A stretch of 64,000 nucleotides of DNA. Source: Streptomyces candidus. GTDB lineage: Bacteria; Actinomycetota; Actinomycetes; Streptomycetales; Streptomycetaceae. Position 1 is the stretch's first letter. Every line of letters starts with the position of its first letter. The notes beneath the pieces were generated by a model. That model had not been told where the DNA came from. It did no database searches and worked only from the letters and a program-made list of their open reading frames with translations. Of the stretch, positions 43,462 through 51,630 are shown one piece after another. The stretch lies in assembly GCF_014207445.1 (NCBI RefSeq), contig NZ_JACHEM010000011.1:224485-288484 (forward strand), in the 5' to 3' direction. The translations under genes and the position numbers were made by a program.

Positions 43462-44985
43462 TCAATCGTCCGCCCGTACCGGTCCGGACGCCAGTACGTC
43501 GGCGACCGTGTCCGCGTCCGACGCACGCTTGTCCTCGCGGTAGCGCACCACCCGTGCGAACCGCAGCGTGACCCCCTCCGGGTAGCGGGTGGAGCGCTGC
43601 ACGCCGTCGAAGGCGATCTCCACCACCAGCTCCGGCCGCACGTGCACCACGTACCCCTCCTCGGACACCTTCAGCGCGTTCAACCGCTCCGTCTGCCACG
43701 CCAGCATCGCGTCGGTGAGCCCCTTGAAGGTCTTGCCGAGCATGGCGAAGGAGCCGTCCGGGCGGCGCGCCCCCAGATGCAGGTTCGACAGCTTGCCGGT
43801 CCGCCGCCCGTGGCCCCATTCGGCGGCGAGAACCACCAGGTCCAGGGTGTGCACCGGCTTCACCTTCAGCCAGGAGGCCCCGCGCCGCCCCGTCTGGTAC
43901 CGGGCGTCCAGCGCCTTCAGTACGACACCCTCGTGGCCACGCTCCAGGGTCCGCGTCAGAAACCCCGCCTCGTCGCCCTCCTCGGCGCGGCGCACGCACA
44001 ACGGGCCGGGAGCCAGCCGCTCCAGCCGCGCCCGCCGCTCACGGTAGGGCAGGTCCAGGGTCACCTCGCCGTCGGCGGCCAGTACGTCGAAGAACACCGG
44101 TGACAACGGCAGCGCCTCCCGGGCCGCCGCCACGTCCAGCCGGGACCCGACCCGGCCCGCCACGTCCTGGAACGGCAGTGGCCGTCCGTCCCCGCCGAAG
44201 GCGATCACCTCGCCGTCCAGGACGAACCGGTCGCCGTCCAGCTCCCTGGCGGTGTCGATGAGTTCGGGGATGCGGTCGGTGACGTCCTCCAGGGTGCGGG
44301 TGAAGACCCGTACCTCGTCCCCGTCCCGGTGCACCTGCACGCGGATGCCGTCCAGCTTCTCCTCCACCGCGCAGGGGCCCAGTTTGGCGAGTGCTTCGTC
44401 GAGGGTCTTGCCGGGGCTCGCCAGCATGGGCGGCACCGCCCGTCCCACCCGGAGCGTGAACCCCGCGAGCGCCCCGGGACCCTCGGCCAGCAGCGCCTGC
44501 CCGACCGTGGTCAGTGAGCCGCCGAGCATCACCGCCCGCCGCACCTGGGCGGGGTCGGCCCCCGCCGCCGCGGCCAGGCCCTCGGCGGCGAGCGCGTCCA
44601 GGGCCCCCTGCCGTACCTCGCCGGTGAGCAGCCCGGTCAGGAAACGCTGCTCCTGCTCGGTGGCGCGGGCCATCAGCTCGCGTACCAGCCGGGCCCGCTC
44701 GGTCTGCGCGCCGCGCCCGGCCACCGCGGCGAACGCGGTGAGCGCGGCGTCGACGTCGGCCACGGTGAGGGTCGCCTCCCCGGCCGGTGCGACCGGGTCG
44801 CGCAGCAGGTTCCAGCCGATGCCGATCCGGCCCTGCGGGAGGCGTCCGGACAGGTAGGGGACGACGATCGGGACGTCATCGGGGGCGGCCGCCCGGAAGA
44901 GCTCCGCGAGCAGTGCCGTCTTCTTCGAGCGGGCGGAGGTCGCGGAGACGCCCCGCGACACCCGGGCCAGGGTCTCCAGCAGCAT
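43462..44985 (-). CDS. ligB: ATP-dependent DNA ligase (LigB-like)
   Basis: A 507-residue ATP-dependent DNA ligase, accessory to the NAD-dependent LigA. The N-terminal ~185 residues form the DNA-binding domain (MLLETLARVSRGVSATSARS). The nucleotidyltransferase domain has the adenylated lysine in VEEKLDGIRVQVH (KxDG), then FVLDGEVIAF and EGVVLKAL, with the C-terminal OB domain holding SWLKVKPVHTLDLVV. ATG at 44985 chosen; 44994 is possible. It is likely involved in repair or end joining; no Ku gene is adjacent. It is probably co-transcribed with the secreted DUF4232-type gene. Confidence 0.93.
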   Translation of the reverse strand: MLLETLARVSRGVSATSARSKKTALLAELFRAAAPDDVPIVVPYLSGRLPQGRIGIGWNLLRDPVAPAGEATLTVADVDAALTAFAAVAGRGAQTERARLVRELMARATEQEQRFLTGLLTGEVRQGALDALAAEGLAAAAGADPAQVRRAVMLGGSLTTVGQALLAEGPGALAGFTLRVGRAVPPMLASPGKTLDEALAKLGPCAVEEKLDGIRVQVHRDGDEVRVFTRTLEDVTDRIPELIDTARELDGDRFVLDGEVIAFGGDGRPLPFQDVAGRVGSRLDVAAAREALPLSPVFFDVLAADGEVTLDLPYRERRARLERLAPGPLCVRRAEEGDEAGFLTRTLERGHEGVVLKALDARYQTGRRGASWLKVKPVHTLDLVVLAAEWGHGRRTGKLSNLHLGARRPDGSFAMLGKTFKGLTDAMLAWQTERLNALKVSEEGYVVHVRPELVVEIAFDGVQRSTRYPEGVTLRFARVVRYREDKRASDADTVADVLASGPVRADD

Positions 44986-45080
44986 GCGTTCCATCCTGCA
45001 ACGCATGCCCCGTCCCGGCATGTCCTGACAGGGCCGTGTCCTGGTTCCGTACGGCGGCCCGCGCTTCGTACAGTCACCCC

Positions 45081-45509
45081 GTGGCCCTCTTCCGTATTGC
45101 AGCCCGCACGCCCCTCGCCCCCGCCGAGGCCTGGCGCCGACTCACTCACTGGGAGCGGCACGCCGCCCAGGTGCCCCTCACCCGGATCTCCGTCACCACC
45201 CCGCCACCGACCGGGCTCGGCACCGTTTTCGTGGCCCGCACCCGGCTGGGGCGGTTCGGCTTCGACGACCCGATGGAAGTGGTCGACTGGCAGCCGCCGT
45301 ACCACTGCCGGCTGGAGAAGCACGGGCGGGTGGTCACGGGGTGGGCGGAGATCGACGTCCGGGAGGCGCCCGGCGGCGGTGCGTACGTCGGGTGGACCGA
45401 GGACCTGCGGGTCCGGGGGCTGCCGCGGTTCTGCGACCCGCTGCTGGGGCGGGTGGGCAAGGCCGTGTTCCGGCGGGCGATGCGGGCCCTGCTGGAGGAC
45501 CGGCGGTGA
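45081..45509 (+). CDS. SRPBCC-family (START/polyketide cyclase-like) protein
   Basis: A 142-residue single-domain SRPBCC protein with the helix-grip fold pattern: FRIAARTPLAPAEAWRRLTHWERH at the start, GLGTVFVARTRLGRFGFDDP in the middle, and a final long helix (LGRVGKAVFRRAMRALLEDR). Such domains bind hydrophobic ligands; many act in lipid or polyketide handling, many are unassigned. GTG at 45081 is the best start. It is divergent from ligB. Function unknown. Confidence 0.78.
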   Translation: MALFRIAARTPLAPAEAWRRLTHWERHAAQVPLTRISVTTPPPTGLGTVFVARTRLGRFGFDDPMEVVDWQPPYHCRLEKHGRVVTGWAEIDVREAPGGGAYVGWTEDLRVRGLPRFCDPLLGRVGKAVFRRAMRALLEDRR

Positions 45510-45648
45510 CCGGGACGGGCCAACGGCCCGCCGGGTGAGCGTCCCGGGGGGCGATGGCCCGCCGAGTGGGCTTGCCGGGGGGCGACGGTCGGCCGGGTGC
45601 AGGTGGCCGCGGGTCGGCGGTCCGGGCGGGGGAGGGTGTGCCGATCAG

Positions 45649-45880
45649 AGTCGCTCGGGCCGCCGCCCGCGCCCAGCGGTCGTCCGCCTTGCCGCTCGGC
45701 GAACGCCGAGATCCGGTCCGTCAGCACCAGCCGCCGGGGGATCCTGTACCCGGCGAGCCGGGACCGGCAGTGCTCCTGGAGCTCGGCCGGATCCGGTGGC
45801 GCGCCGCCCACGCGAACCTGCGCCACGGCGGCCACCCGGTTGCCCCACTGCGCATCGGGCACCCCGGTCTGCATGATCCG
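45649..45880 (-). pseudogene. C-terminal remnant of an acyl-CoA synthetase (AMP-binding enzyme)
   Basis: Read on the minus strand, the stretch encodes the C-terminal domain of an AMP-forming acyl-CoA ligase: TGVPDAQWGNRVAAVAQ and then PAELQEHCRSRLAGYRIPRR, with the usual LVLTDRIS strand. The essential GK lysine motif appears only in another frame (GKADDRWARAAARA), so a frameshift near 45690-45715 breaks the gene. The N-terminal adenylation domain is missing. I see no intact start. It lies between the SRPBCC and DUF397 genes. Confidence 0.65.
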
Positions 45881-46048
45881 CTTCGACGAGGCAGCCCTCC
45901 AGGTACGCGGCCGGGCGGGGCACCAGGTGGAGGGGGCACGCACCGCACTCGGGCACGCGTACGGAGGCGGGTCCCCGTTCTTGCCATGTGGGTCGCGGGC
46001 GCGGCAGAACCCGACGGGTGACGCACTGCGCCGGGCGGCGACGGGGCC

Positions 46049-46077
46049 TGTCCGCCGACCGGTGCGCTCGCTACTGT
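46049..46077 (+). promoter_or_regulatory. Possible promoter of the DUF397 gene
   Basis: TGTCCG and TACTGT are 17 bases apart, ending 36 bases before the GTG start. The -35 is weak. Confidence 0.3.
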
Positions 46078-46113
46078 GGCCCGGGGACGACGACGAACCG
46101 GAAGGAGCGCGAC

Positions 46114-46350
46114 GTGGCGGCAGGCACGCAGCAGGGGCCGAGGGGCGGGGCCAGGCCGGAACTCGACCTGAGCGGGGCCGACTGGCAGCCGGGCGGCAGG
46201 GGGGCCGACGACGTGCAGATCGCTTTCGTGGAGGGATTCGTCGCGATGCGCAGCGCGTCGAGCCCCGGCAACCCGTCGCTGATCTTCAACCCGGCGGAAT
46301 GGCGGGCATTTGTGCTCAATGCGCGCAATGGTGCATTCGATCTGACCTGA
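46114..46350 (+). CDS. DUF397 domain protein
   Basis: A 78-residue protein; the C-terminal half has the DUF397 pattern VAMRSASSPGNPSLIFNPAE followed by WRAFVLNARNGAFDL. DUF397 proteins usually sit next to an XRE-type regulator and act as its small partner in Streptomyces differentiation control; no such regulator is adjacent here, so it is an orphan. GTG at 46114 has GGAAGGAG upstream. The N-terminal ~30 residues are less like the family, with a Gly-rich lead. Confidence 0.8.
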   Translation: MAAGTQQGPRGGARPELDLSGADWQPGGRGADDVQIAFVEGFVAMRSASSPGNPSLIFNPAEWRAFVLNARNGAFDLT

Positions 46351-46405
46351 CCGGGTAGGCGTGGCACTCCGAAAGGGACGAACCGCATTCCGTACGGAGG
46401 CCCCC

Positions 46406-46924
46406 ATGCGTACCCGTGACGTGCTCGCCGAAGGATTCGGAAGGGTCCGCGAAGCGGTCCACGAAGCCGTCGACGGACTGACGGCGGAGGAACTCTCCCG
46501 GCAGCCGTGGCCCGGGGCCAACACCATCGGGTGGCTCGTCTGGCACCTCGCCCGGGTGCAGGACGACCACGTCGCGGAGGTCGCCGGGCGCGCACAGGTG
46601 TGGACGGGGGAGGGGTGGGCCGACCGGTTCGGCCTGCCCCTGGACACCGATGACATCGGGTACGGGCACACGGCCGAGCAGATGGCCGCCGTGCGCGTGC
46701 AGAGGGCCGCCGACCTGCTCGGCTACTACGACGCCGTGCACGCCCGCACCCTCGACTTCGTGGCGTCGACCGGCGACGACGACCTCGAACGGATCGTCGA
46801 CAAGGCGTGGAACCCGCCGGTGACGCTCGGCGTGCGGCTGGTCAGTGTCCTCGCCGACGACCTCCAGCACGTGGGCCAGGCCGCGTACGTACGAGGAGTG
46901 CTGCGCAGCGCCGCGCAGGAGTGA
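46406..46924 (+). CDS. DinB-family protein (mycothiol-dependent type)
   Basis: A 172-residue four-helix DinB/DUF664 protein. The metal-binding histidines are likely those in WLVWHLARVQDDHVAEVAG and near the end DDLQHVGQAAYVRG. Start ATG 46406 has GGAGG upstream. Family members are metal-dependent, sometimes thiol-transferases using bacillithiol or mycothiol. It follows the DUF397 gene by 55 bases. The substrate is unknown. Confidence 0.85.
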   Translation: MRTRDVLAEGFGRVREAVHEAVDGLTAEELSRQPWPGANTIGWLVWHLARVQDDHVAEVAGRAQVWTGEGWADRFGLPLDTDDIGYGHTAEQMAAVRVQRAADLLGYYDAVHARTLDFVASTGDDDLERIVDKAWNPPVTLGVRLVSVLADDLQHVGQAAYVRGVLRSAAQE

Positions 46925-47082
46925 GACGGCATCGGCCGTGTACCTGGGACACGGGCGGCGCGGGCCGTCGTGCACGAGCGGGACGGCCCGGGGCGGCGCG
47001 GTGTGCCGTCCGCCTCCGGCCGCCCGCGCCGTCGCGCCCCTCCGCTTTCCGGCGGCCGGCCCCGGCCACGTACCATGTCGGC

Positions 47083-47580
47083 ATGTCCTTCCTCCGCCGC
47101 CGCCCCTCCGCCACGCCCGCGGGCCCGGAATTCGACGTTCTCGCCATGGACCCGGGCGACTGGCCGGGCAACCTCGGGGCCGGGCTGCTGCCCGCCCCCG
47201 ACGGCAGCTGCCAGGGTGTCTTCCTCCGGTACGACCTGTTCGGCGGCCGCGGTCCCGCGATGATCATCGGGAACCTCCCCGAAGGGTCCCCGGCCCGCGA
47301 ACTCACCGAGGGCCAGGTCCCCTTCGAGGTCGCGCAGCTCCTGCTGGCGCTGGAGAACGACGAGGAGGTGCAGGTCGTCTCCACCGAGGAGGACCCGGTC
47401 ATGCAGGGCGACAACCTGCTGATCGTGCGCCGGCTCAAGCTCTCCGAGAGCCGGATCTCCTGCGTGCAGTTCGACCGCAGCGACAACGTCCTGGTCACGA
47501 TCGCCAGTTGGGACCGGCCGATCACCGGTGATCTGTACACGCTGCTCAAGCCGCTGCCCGCGGAGATGTTCCAGGGCTAG
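47083..47580 (+). CDS. Conserved-type hypothetical protein, cytosolic
   Basis: A 165-residue protein starting MSFLRRRPSATPAGPEFDVL. It has no signal peptide, membrane segment or cysteine pair of note. Visible sections are GVFLRYDLFGGRGPAMIIGN, ELTEGQVPFEVAQLLLALEN and LLIVRRLKLSESRISCVQFD; they suggest a mixed alpha/beta domain, but I do not recognise a family. The stop codon TAG overlaps the stop codon of the convergent amidase gene. Codon use and length support a real gene. Confidence 0.7.
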   Translation: MSFLRRRPSATPAGPEFDVLAMDPGDWPGNLGAGLLPAPDGSCQGVFLRYDLFGGRGPAMIIGNLPEGSPARELTEGQVPFEVAQLLLALENDEEVQVVSTEEDPVMQGDNLLIVRRLKLSESRISCVQFDRSDNVLVTIASWDRPITGDLYTLLKPLPAEMFQG

Positions 47581-49490
47581 GACGGCACCCCGCCGGACAC
47601 GGTGACATCGGACGCCTTCACGTACCCGATCCGGTGCCCGTACTGGATCTCGTAGTAGATCTCCTCGCCGCGGACCACCCGGCCCGGCTTCCCGTACTCC
47701 GGGGTGTGGAAGTACTCGCCCGGCGTGCGCTCCCCGACGACGTACCGCTGCCCGGCTCCGATCCGGTACGGCAGCGGCACCACCGGCTGGACCGGAACAC
47801 CCGCCGGGTACGCGGACGCCTCCGGGTAGGCCCTGCCGAACACCGGGATCTCCGGCAGACCCTCGCGCGGGGTGAGGAACGGGGCCTTCGTGGGAACGGC
47901 GGTGGGGCGGCCGGCCGGGTTGTGGAACCAGGCCTTCTGCCCCAGGTACCAGATGGCCGTCCAGTCTCCGCGCCGTTCCGCCACCGCGAAGGTCTGGCCC
48001 GTGGAGGCCCGCGCTCCCGTGTCGTTGACACCGATCGTCGAAGCCCCGCCGCCCGGACGCAGGCCGATGTCCTCGACCAGCGCGGAAGCGGCGTCCGGCG
48101 CGGTGTGCAGACGGACCGCGCCCGAGCCGTGCCCGGGACACGGTTCGGCCGGCTTCTTCCCGCAGCCCGTGTACGGCGGACGGTGCGTGCGGTACTCGGG
48201 GCGGACGGTGACGACGTCGCTGCCGGACCCCGCCGTGGGCTCGAAGGGATTGCCCAGCAGCTCGAAGTAGTGCGCCCAGTCCCAGTACGGGCCAGGGTCG
48301 GTGTGCATGCCACGTACCGCCTGCGGGGTCGCGCCGGGGACGTTGTCGTGGCCGAGGACGTGCAGCCGGTCCAGGGGGATGCCGTACTTCGCGGCCAGGT
48401 GGCGCACCAGGCGGGCCGACGACCGGTACATCGCCTCCGTGTACCAGGTGTCGGGAGCGGTGAGGAAACCCTCGTGCTCCAGCCCGACCGACTTCGCGTT
48501 GAGGTACCAGTTGCCCGCGTGCCAGGCCACGTCCTTCAGCGGTACGTGCTGGGCGATGTGCCCGTCGGCGGAGCGCAGCGTGTACTGCCAGGACACGTAG
48601 TCCGGCTTCTGGACGAGCCGCACAGCGGTCTTCCAGGACCCCTCCGTGTTGTGCACGACGATGTAGTCGATGCCGCCCTGCCGCTCGCGGTCGCCCAGGT
48701 CGTGGTTGCCCCAGTCGCCCTCCTTCGGGTCCCCGAACCTCTCGTACGGGGCGGCGATCCACTCGCAGGACACGGACACGGGGCACTCGACGGGCCCTGA
48801 GCGGTCACCGGCCGTCGTGCCGGCACGCGTACCCGGCCGCGCGGCAGCAGCGGGGCCGCCGGGGCGAGTGGAGACGGCGGGAACACCGTGGGCGGGGGCG
48901 GCGTCCGGTGCCGCGGGCAGCACCACCTGCTCGCCGCTGTCGGTGGTGCGGCGCTGCCCCGCCCGGATCACCGCGTACACCTCGTCCGCGTACGCCCGCG
49001 CCGCCGCCGGGTCGTCGGCGCCGGAGAAGCGGGCCACCGCCCCGTACCAGTGCGCCGGATCCGTGCTCGGCGGACGGCCCAGCTCCCGCTGCGCCGCGGC
49101 CAGCAGGGCGGCCCCGCCGCGCACGTTGGCCGCGGGATCGCTGCGCAACCGTTCGGCCGGCAGCCCGGTGAGCGCGGACGCCCGCTCCATCGGCCCCGGC
49201 GCGTCGGTGGGCCGGGCCCGGTCACCGCCGTTGGTGAGGTGCATCGGCCCGTAACCGCCCGTCACGCTCGGCGCCCCGCCGTGCGCGTCCCAACGGGACT
49301 GGAGGTACGACACTCCGAGCAGCACACTCGTCGGCACCCGGTACGTAGCGGCGGCAGCGGCGAATTGCTGTTGCAGGGGGACGGCCGGCGGGTCCTGGAC
49401 CGCCGCGGTCGCCGGGACGAGTGGCACGAGGGACAGCAGGAGCACGGCGGACGCCGCGACGCCCCCCGACCTGACAGCGGAAAGGTGCAA
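47577..49490 (-). CDS. Secreted N-acetylmuramoyl-L-alanine amidase with N-terminal SLT-like region
   Basis: A 637-residue exported cell-wall hydrolase. The signal peptide spans residues ~1-30 (VRSGGVAASAVLLLSLVPLV). Residues ~35-165 resemble a transglycosylase-like region (YRVPTSVLLGVSYLQSRWDA). The amidase_2 domain has zinc-binding IDYIVVHNTEGSW, AWHAGNWYLNAKSVGLEHEG and a VLGHDNVP...HTDPGPYWDW section. C-terminal ~200 residues look like SH3-type modules. The start is TTG at 49490 with GGAGGA 5 bases ahead. It is convergent with the hypothetical gene; the stop codons overlap. Confidence 0.88.
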   Translation of the reverse strand: MHLSAVRSGGVAASAVLLLSLVPLVPATAAVQDPPAVPLQQQFAAAAATYRVPTSVLLGVSYLQSRWDAHGGAPSVTGGYGPMHLTNGGDRARPTDAPGPMERASALTGLPAERLRSDPAANVRGGAALLAAAQRELGRPPSTDPAHWYGAVARFSGADDPAAARAYADEVYAVIRAGQRRTTDSGEQVVLPAAPDAAPAHGVPAVSTRPGGPAAAARPGTRAGTTAGDRSGPVECPVSVSCEWIAAPYERFGDPKEGDWGNHDLGDRERQGGIDYIVVHNTEGSWKTAVRLVQKPDYVSWQYTLRSADGHIAQHVPLKDVAWHAGNWYLNAKSVGLEHEGFLTAPDTWYTEAMYRSSARLVRHLAAKYGIPLDRLHVLGHDNVPGATPQAVRGMHTDPGPYWDWAHYFELLGNPFEPTAGSGSDVVTVRPEYRTHRPPYTGCGKKPAEPCPGHGSGAVRLHTAPDAASALVEDIGLRPGGGASTIGVNDTGARASTGQTFAVAERRGDWTAIWYLGQKAWFHNPAGRPTAVPTKAPFLTPREGLPEIPVFGRAYPEASAYPAGVPVQPVVPLPYRIGAGQRYVVGERTPGEYFHTPEYGKPGRVVRGEEIYYEIQYGHRIGYVKASDVTVSGGVPS

Positions 49491-49688
49491 GGCGTCCTCC
49501 GGGAACGGGCCGTACGGCGGAACCGCTCATGATGCCCATCACGCCGCCCCGGGCCGCGTAGGACCTGTTCGGCGATTCGACCGCCCCGCACCAACAACCC
49601 CCCACCCCGGCCGTCGGGTTGTTGTCTGTCCGGTCCTCGGGACGCCCGGCGGCACGCCACCTGATCGGGCGACCGCACCCATGCGAAA

Positions 49689-49734
49689 GCCCCGGCCTGC
49701 GCAGCCCTGTCGAGAGGGCTGCGGAGGCCGGGGC
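49689..49734 (-). terminator. Hairpin terminator after glsB
   Basis: A 20-bp near-perfect inverted repeat (arm GCCCCGGCCTGCGCAGCCCT, one mismatch, 6-base loop) starts 16 bases past the stop of the GlsB-like gene. Confidence 0.85.
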
Positions 49735-49749
49735 CGGCACTGCGGCCGG

Positions 49750-50013
49750 TCAGGCCCTGCGACCCGTGACCAACCGGTAGAGGACCAGCACGATGACCGA
49801 ACCCACGATCGCGGCAATCCATGTGGAGAGCGAGAAGAACCCGTCGATGGACTCGACCCCGAAGATGACCTTGCCCAGCCAACCGCCTAGCAGGCCGCCG
49901 ACGATGCCGATCAGCATGGTGATCAGGCAGCCGCCCGGGTCCTTGCCGGGCATCAGGGCCTTGGCGATGGCTCCGGCGAGCAGTCCGATGAGGATCCAAG
50001 CGATGATGCCCAC
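49750..50013 (-). CDS. GlsB/YeaQ/YmgE-family membrane protein
   Basis: An 87-residue protein with three hydrophobic segments: GIIAWILIGLLAGAIAKALM, GCLITMLIGIVGGLLGGWLG and STWIAAIVGSVIVLVLYRLV. This pattern, with the conserved PGKDPGG between the first two, defines the transglycosylase-associated/GlsB stress family. GTG at 50013 has GGAGGT upstream. Members are often induced by envelope or general stress; regulation here is not shown by the sequence. Confidence 0.88.
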   Translation of the reverse strand: MGIIAWILIGLLAGAIAKALMPGKDPGGCLITMLIGIVGGLLGGWLGKVIFGVESIDGFFSLSTWIAAIVGSVIVLVLYRLVTGRRA

Positions 50014-50233
50014 TGTGATGCAACCTCCGTAGGAAAAAGAGTCCCGGCGTCGGCCGAGGCTTCTTCCTGCTTCCCTTGCCCCCCTACGCCAAACACCACA
50101 GAGCGCCCGTATGGGTGCACGGGGGGCAAAAGCGGGTCGAAGGTCCCGCCGAACGTGGGCCCCAGGTCCCGCCGTACGAGGGGTCAGGGGTCCCGGCACC
50201 CGGAAGCGACGGCGCATCCGACCGGGCACACAC

Positions 50234-50287
50234 GGGGAAGGGCGGAGGGCAGTGCCCGCGCCCAGGCACTGCCCTCCGCCCTTCCCC
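50234..50287 (-). terminator. Very long hairpin terminator after the phosphotransferase gene
   Basis: A perfect 23-bp inverted repeat (left arm 50234-50256, right arm 50265-50287, 8-base loop) lies 27 bases past the stop at 50314. It occupies the middle of the 300-base gap to the GlsB gene, which otherwise holds only that gene's promoter region. Confidence 0.9.
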
Positions 50288-50313
50288 GCCGCCCGCCGGG
50301 ACGTCGCCCGCGC

Positions 50314-51429
50314 TCAGCGGGTGCCCACCGCCGCGCGCACCGCCCGGCGGGCGAGCGCGCAGTCGTCGTGCAGCCGGCGCAGCACCAGCCGCTGCTCCTC
50401 ACCCGGCGCGAGACCGGCACCGGACGGTGTCGACGGCGCCTCGCGCATCGTGCGCTGCACCTTCGCCTCGTACGCGCGGACCTCCCGCGTGGTGACGAGC
50501 ATCAGGTTCACCAGGAAGGCGTCCCGCGCCGCGGTTCCCGCGGCCTGTGCCAGCTGGCTGATCTGCCGGCGGGCGACCGGGGAGGCGTCGCCGAGGACCA
50601 TCCAGAGGGTCGCCAGGTCGTACCCCGGCAGATACCAGCCCGCCTCTTCCCAGTCGACCAGCACTGGACCGGCCGGCGACAGGAGAATGTTGGAGAGCAG
50701 TGCGTCACCGTGACAGAACTGCCAGGGCGTCGAGGACCGGGAGATGCCGTGCAGCAGCTTCTGGAGGTCGCCCAGGTCGCGGTCCGTCAGCAGGCCCAGG
50801 GCGTGGAAGTCCGTGAGCCGCTTGCCGTAGTTGAGGGGGCGGCCGAACATCTCGCTCGGCGGCCGCCAGTGGTTCAGCCGGTCGATCGCGCCGAGGGCGG
50901 CCCGGACGTCGGCGCGCGGCGGGGCCTCGGCGGGGTGCCGCGTCAGGGCCGCCGCCCGGCCCGGCATCCGCTCGATCACCAGCGTGCAGTTGTCGGGGTC
51001 CGCGGCGATGAGCCGGGGAACCCGCACCGGCGGACGGTGCCGGACGAAGGCGCGGTAGGCGGCTATCTCCTGGCGGAAGTGCTCGGTCCACTGGGCGGAG
51101 TGGTCGAGCAGACACTTCGCGACCGCGGTCGTGCGTCCGGCCGTACCCACGATCAGTACGGAACGCCCGCTGCGCCGCAGCACCTGCACCGGCTGGAACT
51201 CCGGGCAGATCCGGTGCACCGAGGCGAGGGCCGTCCGCAGCTGCGCGCCCTGGGGGCCGGACAAGTCGATTCTCCCGCTGAGGGGTTGGGTTCCGGGGCC
51301 CGCCGCCCGCCGTGCCCGCCCGGTGACCGCTGCCGCGGCGTGGTGGGGGTCGAGGTACGGGCCGCTGCCCGCCGTGAGCGGACGGTGCGGCCGGGGCGGG
51401 GCGGACACGGAGGACGATGCTGTGTACAT
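50314..51429 (-). CDS. Aminoglycoside phosphotransferase-family kinase
   Basis: A 371-residue APH-fold small-molecule kinase. The Brenner-type catalytic loop is CHGDALLSNIL (H-x-D-x4-N), and the metal-binding Asp is in LVDWEEAGWYLP. An N-terminal lobe lysine lies in AVAKCLLDHSAQW. Members phosphorylate antibiotics, choline, sugars or unknown hydroxyls; there is no specific sign of antibiotic resistance. ATG at 51429 chosen. It is divergent from the NsdA/B-like regulator and shares its control region. Confidence 0.84.
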   Translation of the reverse strand: MYTASSSVSAPPRPHRPLTAGSGPYLDPHHAAAAVTGRARRAAGPGTQPLSGRIDLSGPQGAQLRTALASVHRICPEFQPVQVLRRSGRSVLIVGTAGRTTAVAKCLLDHSAQWTEHFRQEIAAYRAFVRHRPPVRVPRLIAADPDNCTLVIERMPGRAAALTRHPAEAPPRADVRAALGAIDRLNHWRPPSEMFGRPLNYGKRLTDFHALGLLTDRDLGDLQKLLHGISRSSTPWQFCHGDALLSNILLSPAGPVLVDWEEAGWYLPGYDLATLWMVLGDASPVARRQISQLAQAAGTAARDAFLVNLMLVTTREVRAYEAKVQRTMREAPSTPSGAGLAPGEEQRLVLRRLHDDCALARRAVRAAVGTR

Positions 51430-51572
51430 GGGCGGTACAGGTCCTTTCGTGCGCCGACGAGTTGCCTTGGCGCTGCCCGCCCCGGCGACGGTCCGCACCC
51501 TGGGGAGTACGAGCCGGCTGCCGGGCCGGGGTGGCGCTTTCCTACCTGACCACCGTCCGCGGGTGGCACACC

Positions 51573-51602
51573 ATCTGGCGCACCCTGGCGAACCCTGGCG
51601 AA
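51573..51602 (+). repeat. Three tandem 10-bp repeats in a divergent control region
   Basis: CCCTGGCGAA occurs twice in perfect tandem (51583-51592, 51593-51602), preceded by a degenerate copy ATCTGGCGCA. The 10-base period places each copy on the same helix face, 28 bases before the regulator start. Confidence 0.6.
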
Positions 51603-51630
51603 TAGTCGCGACGCATATCGCCGCGGGTTA

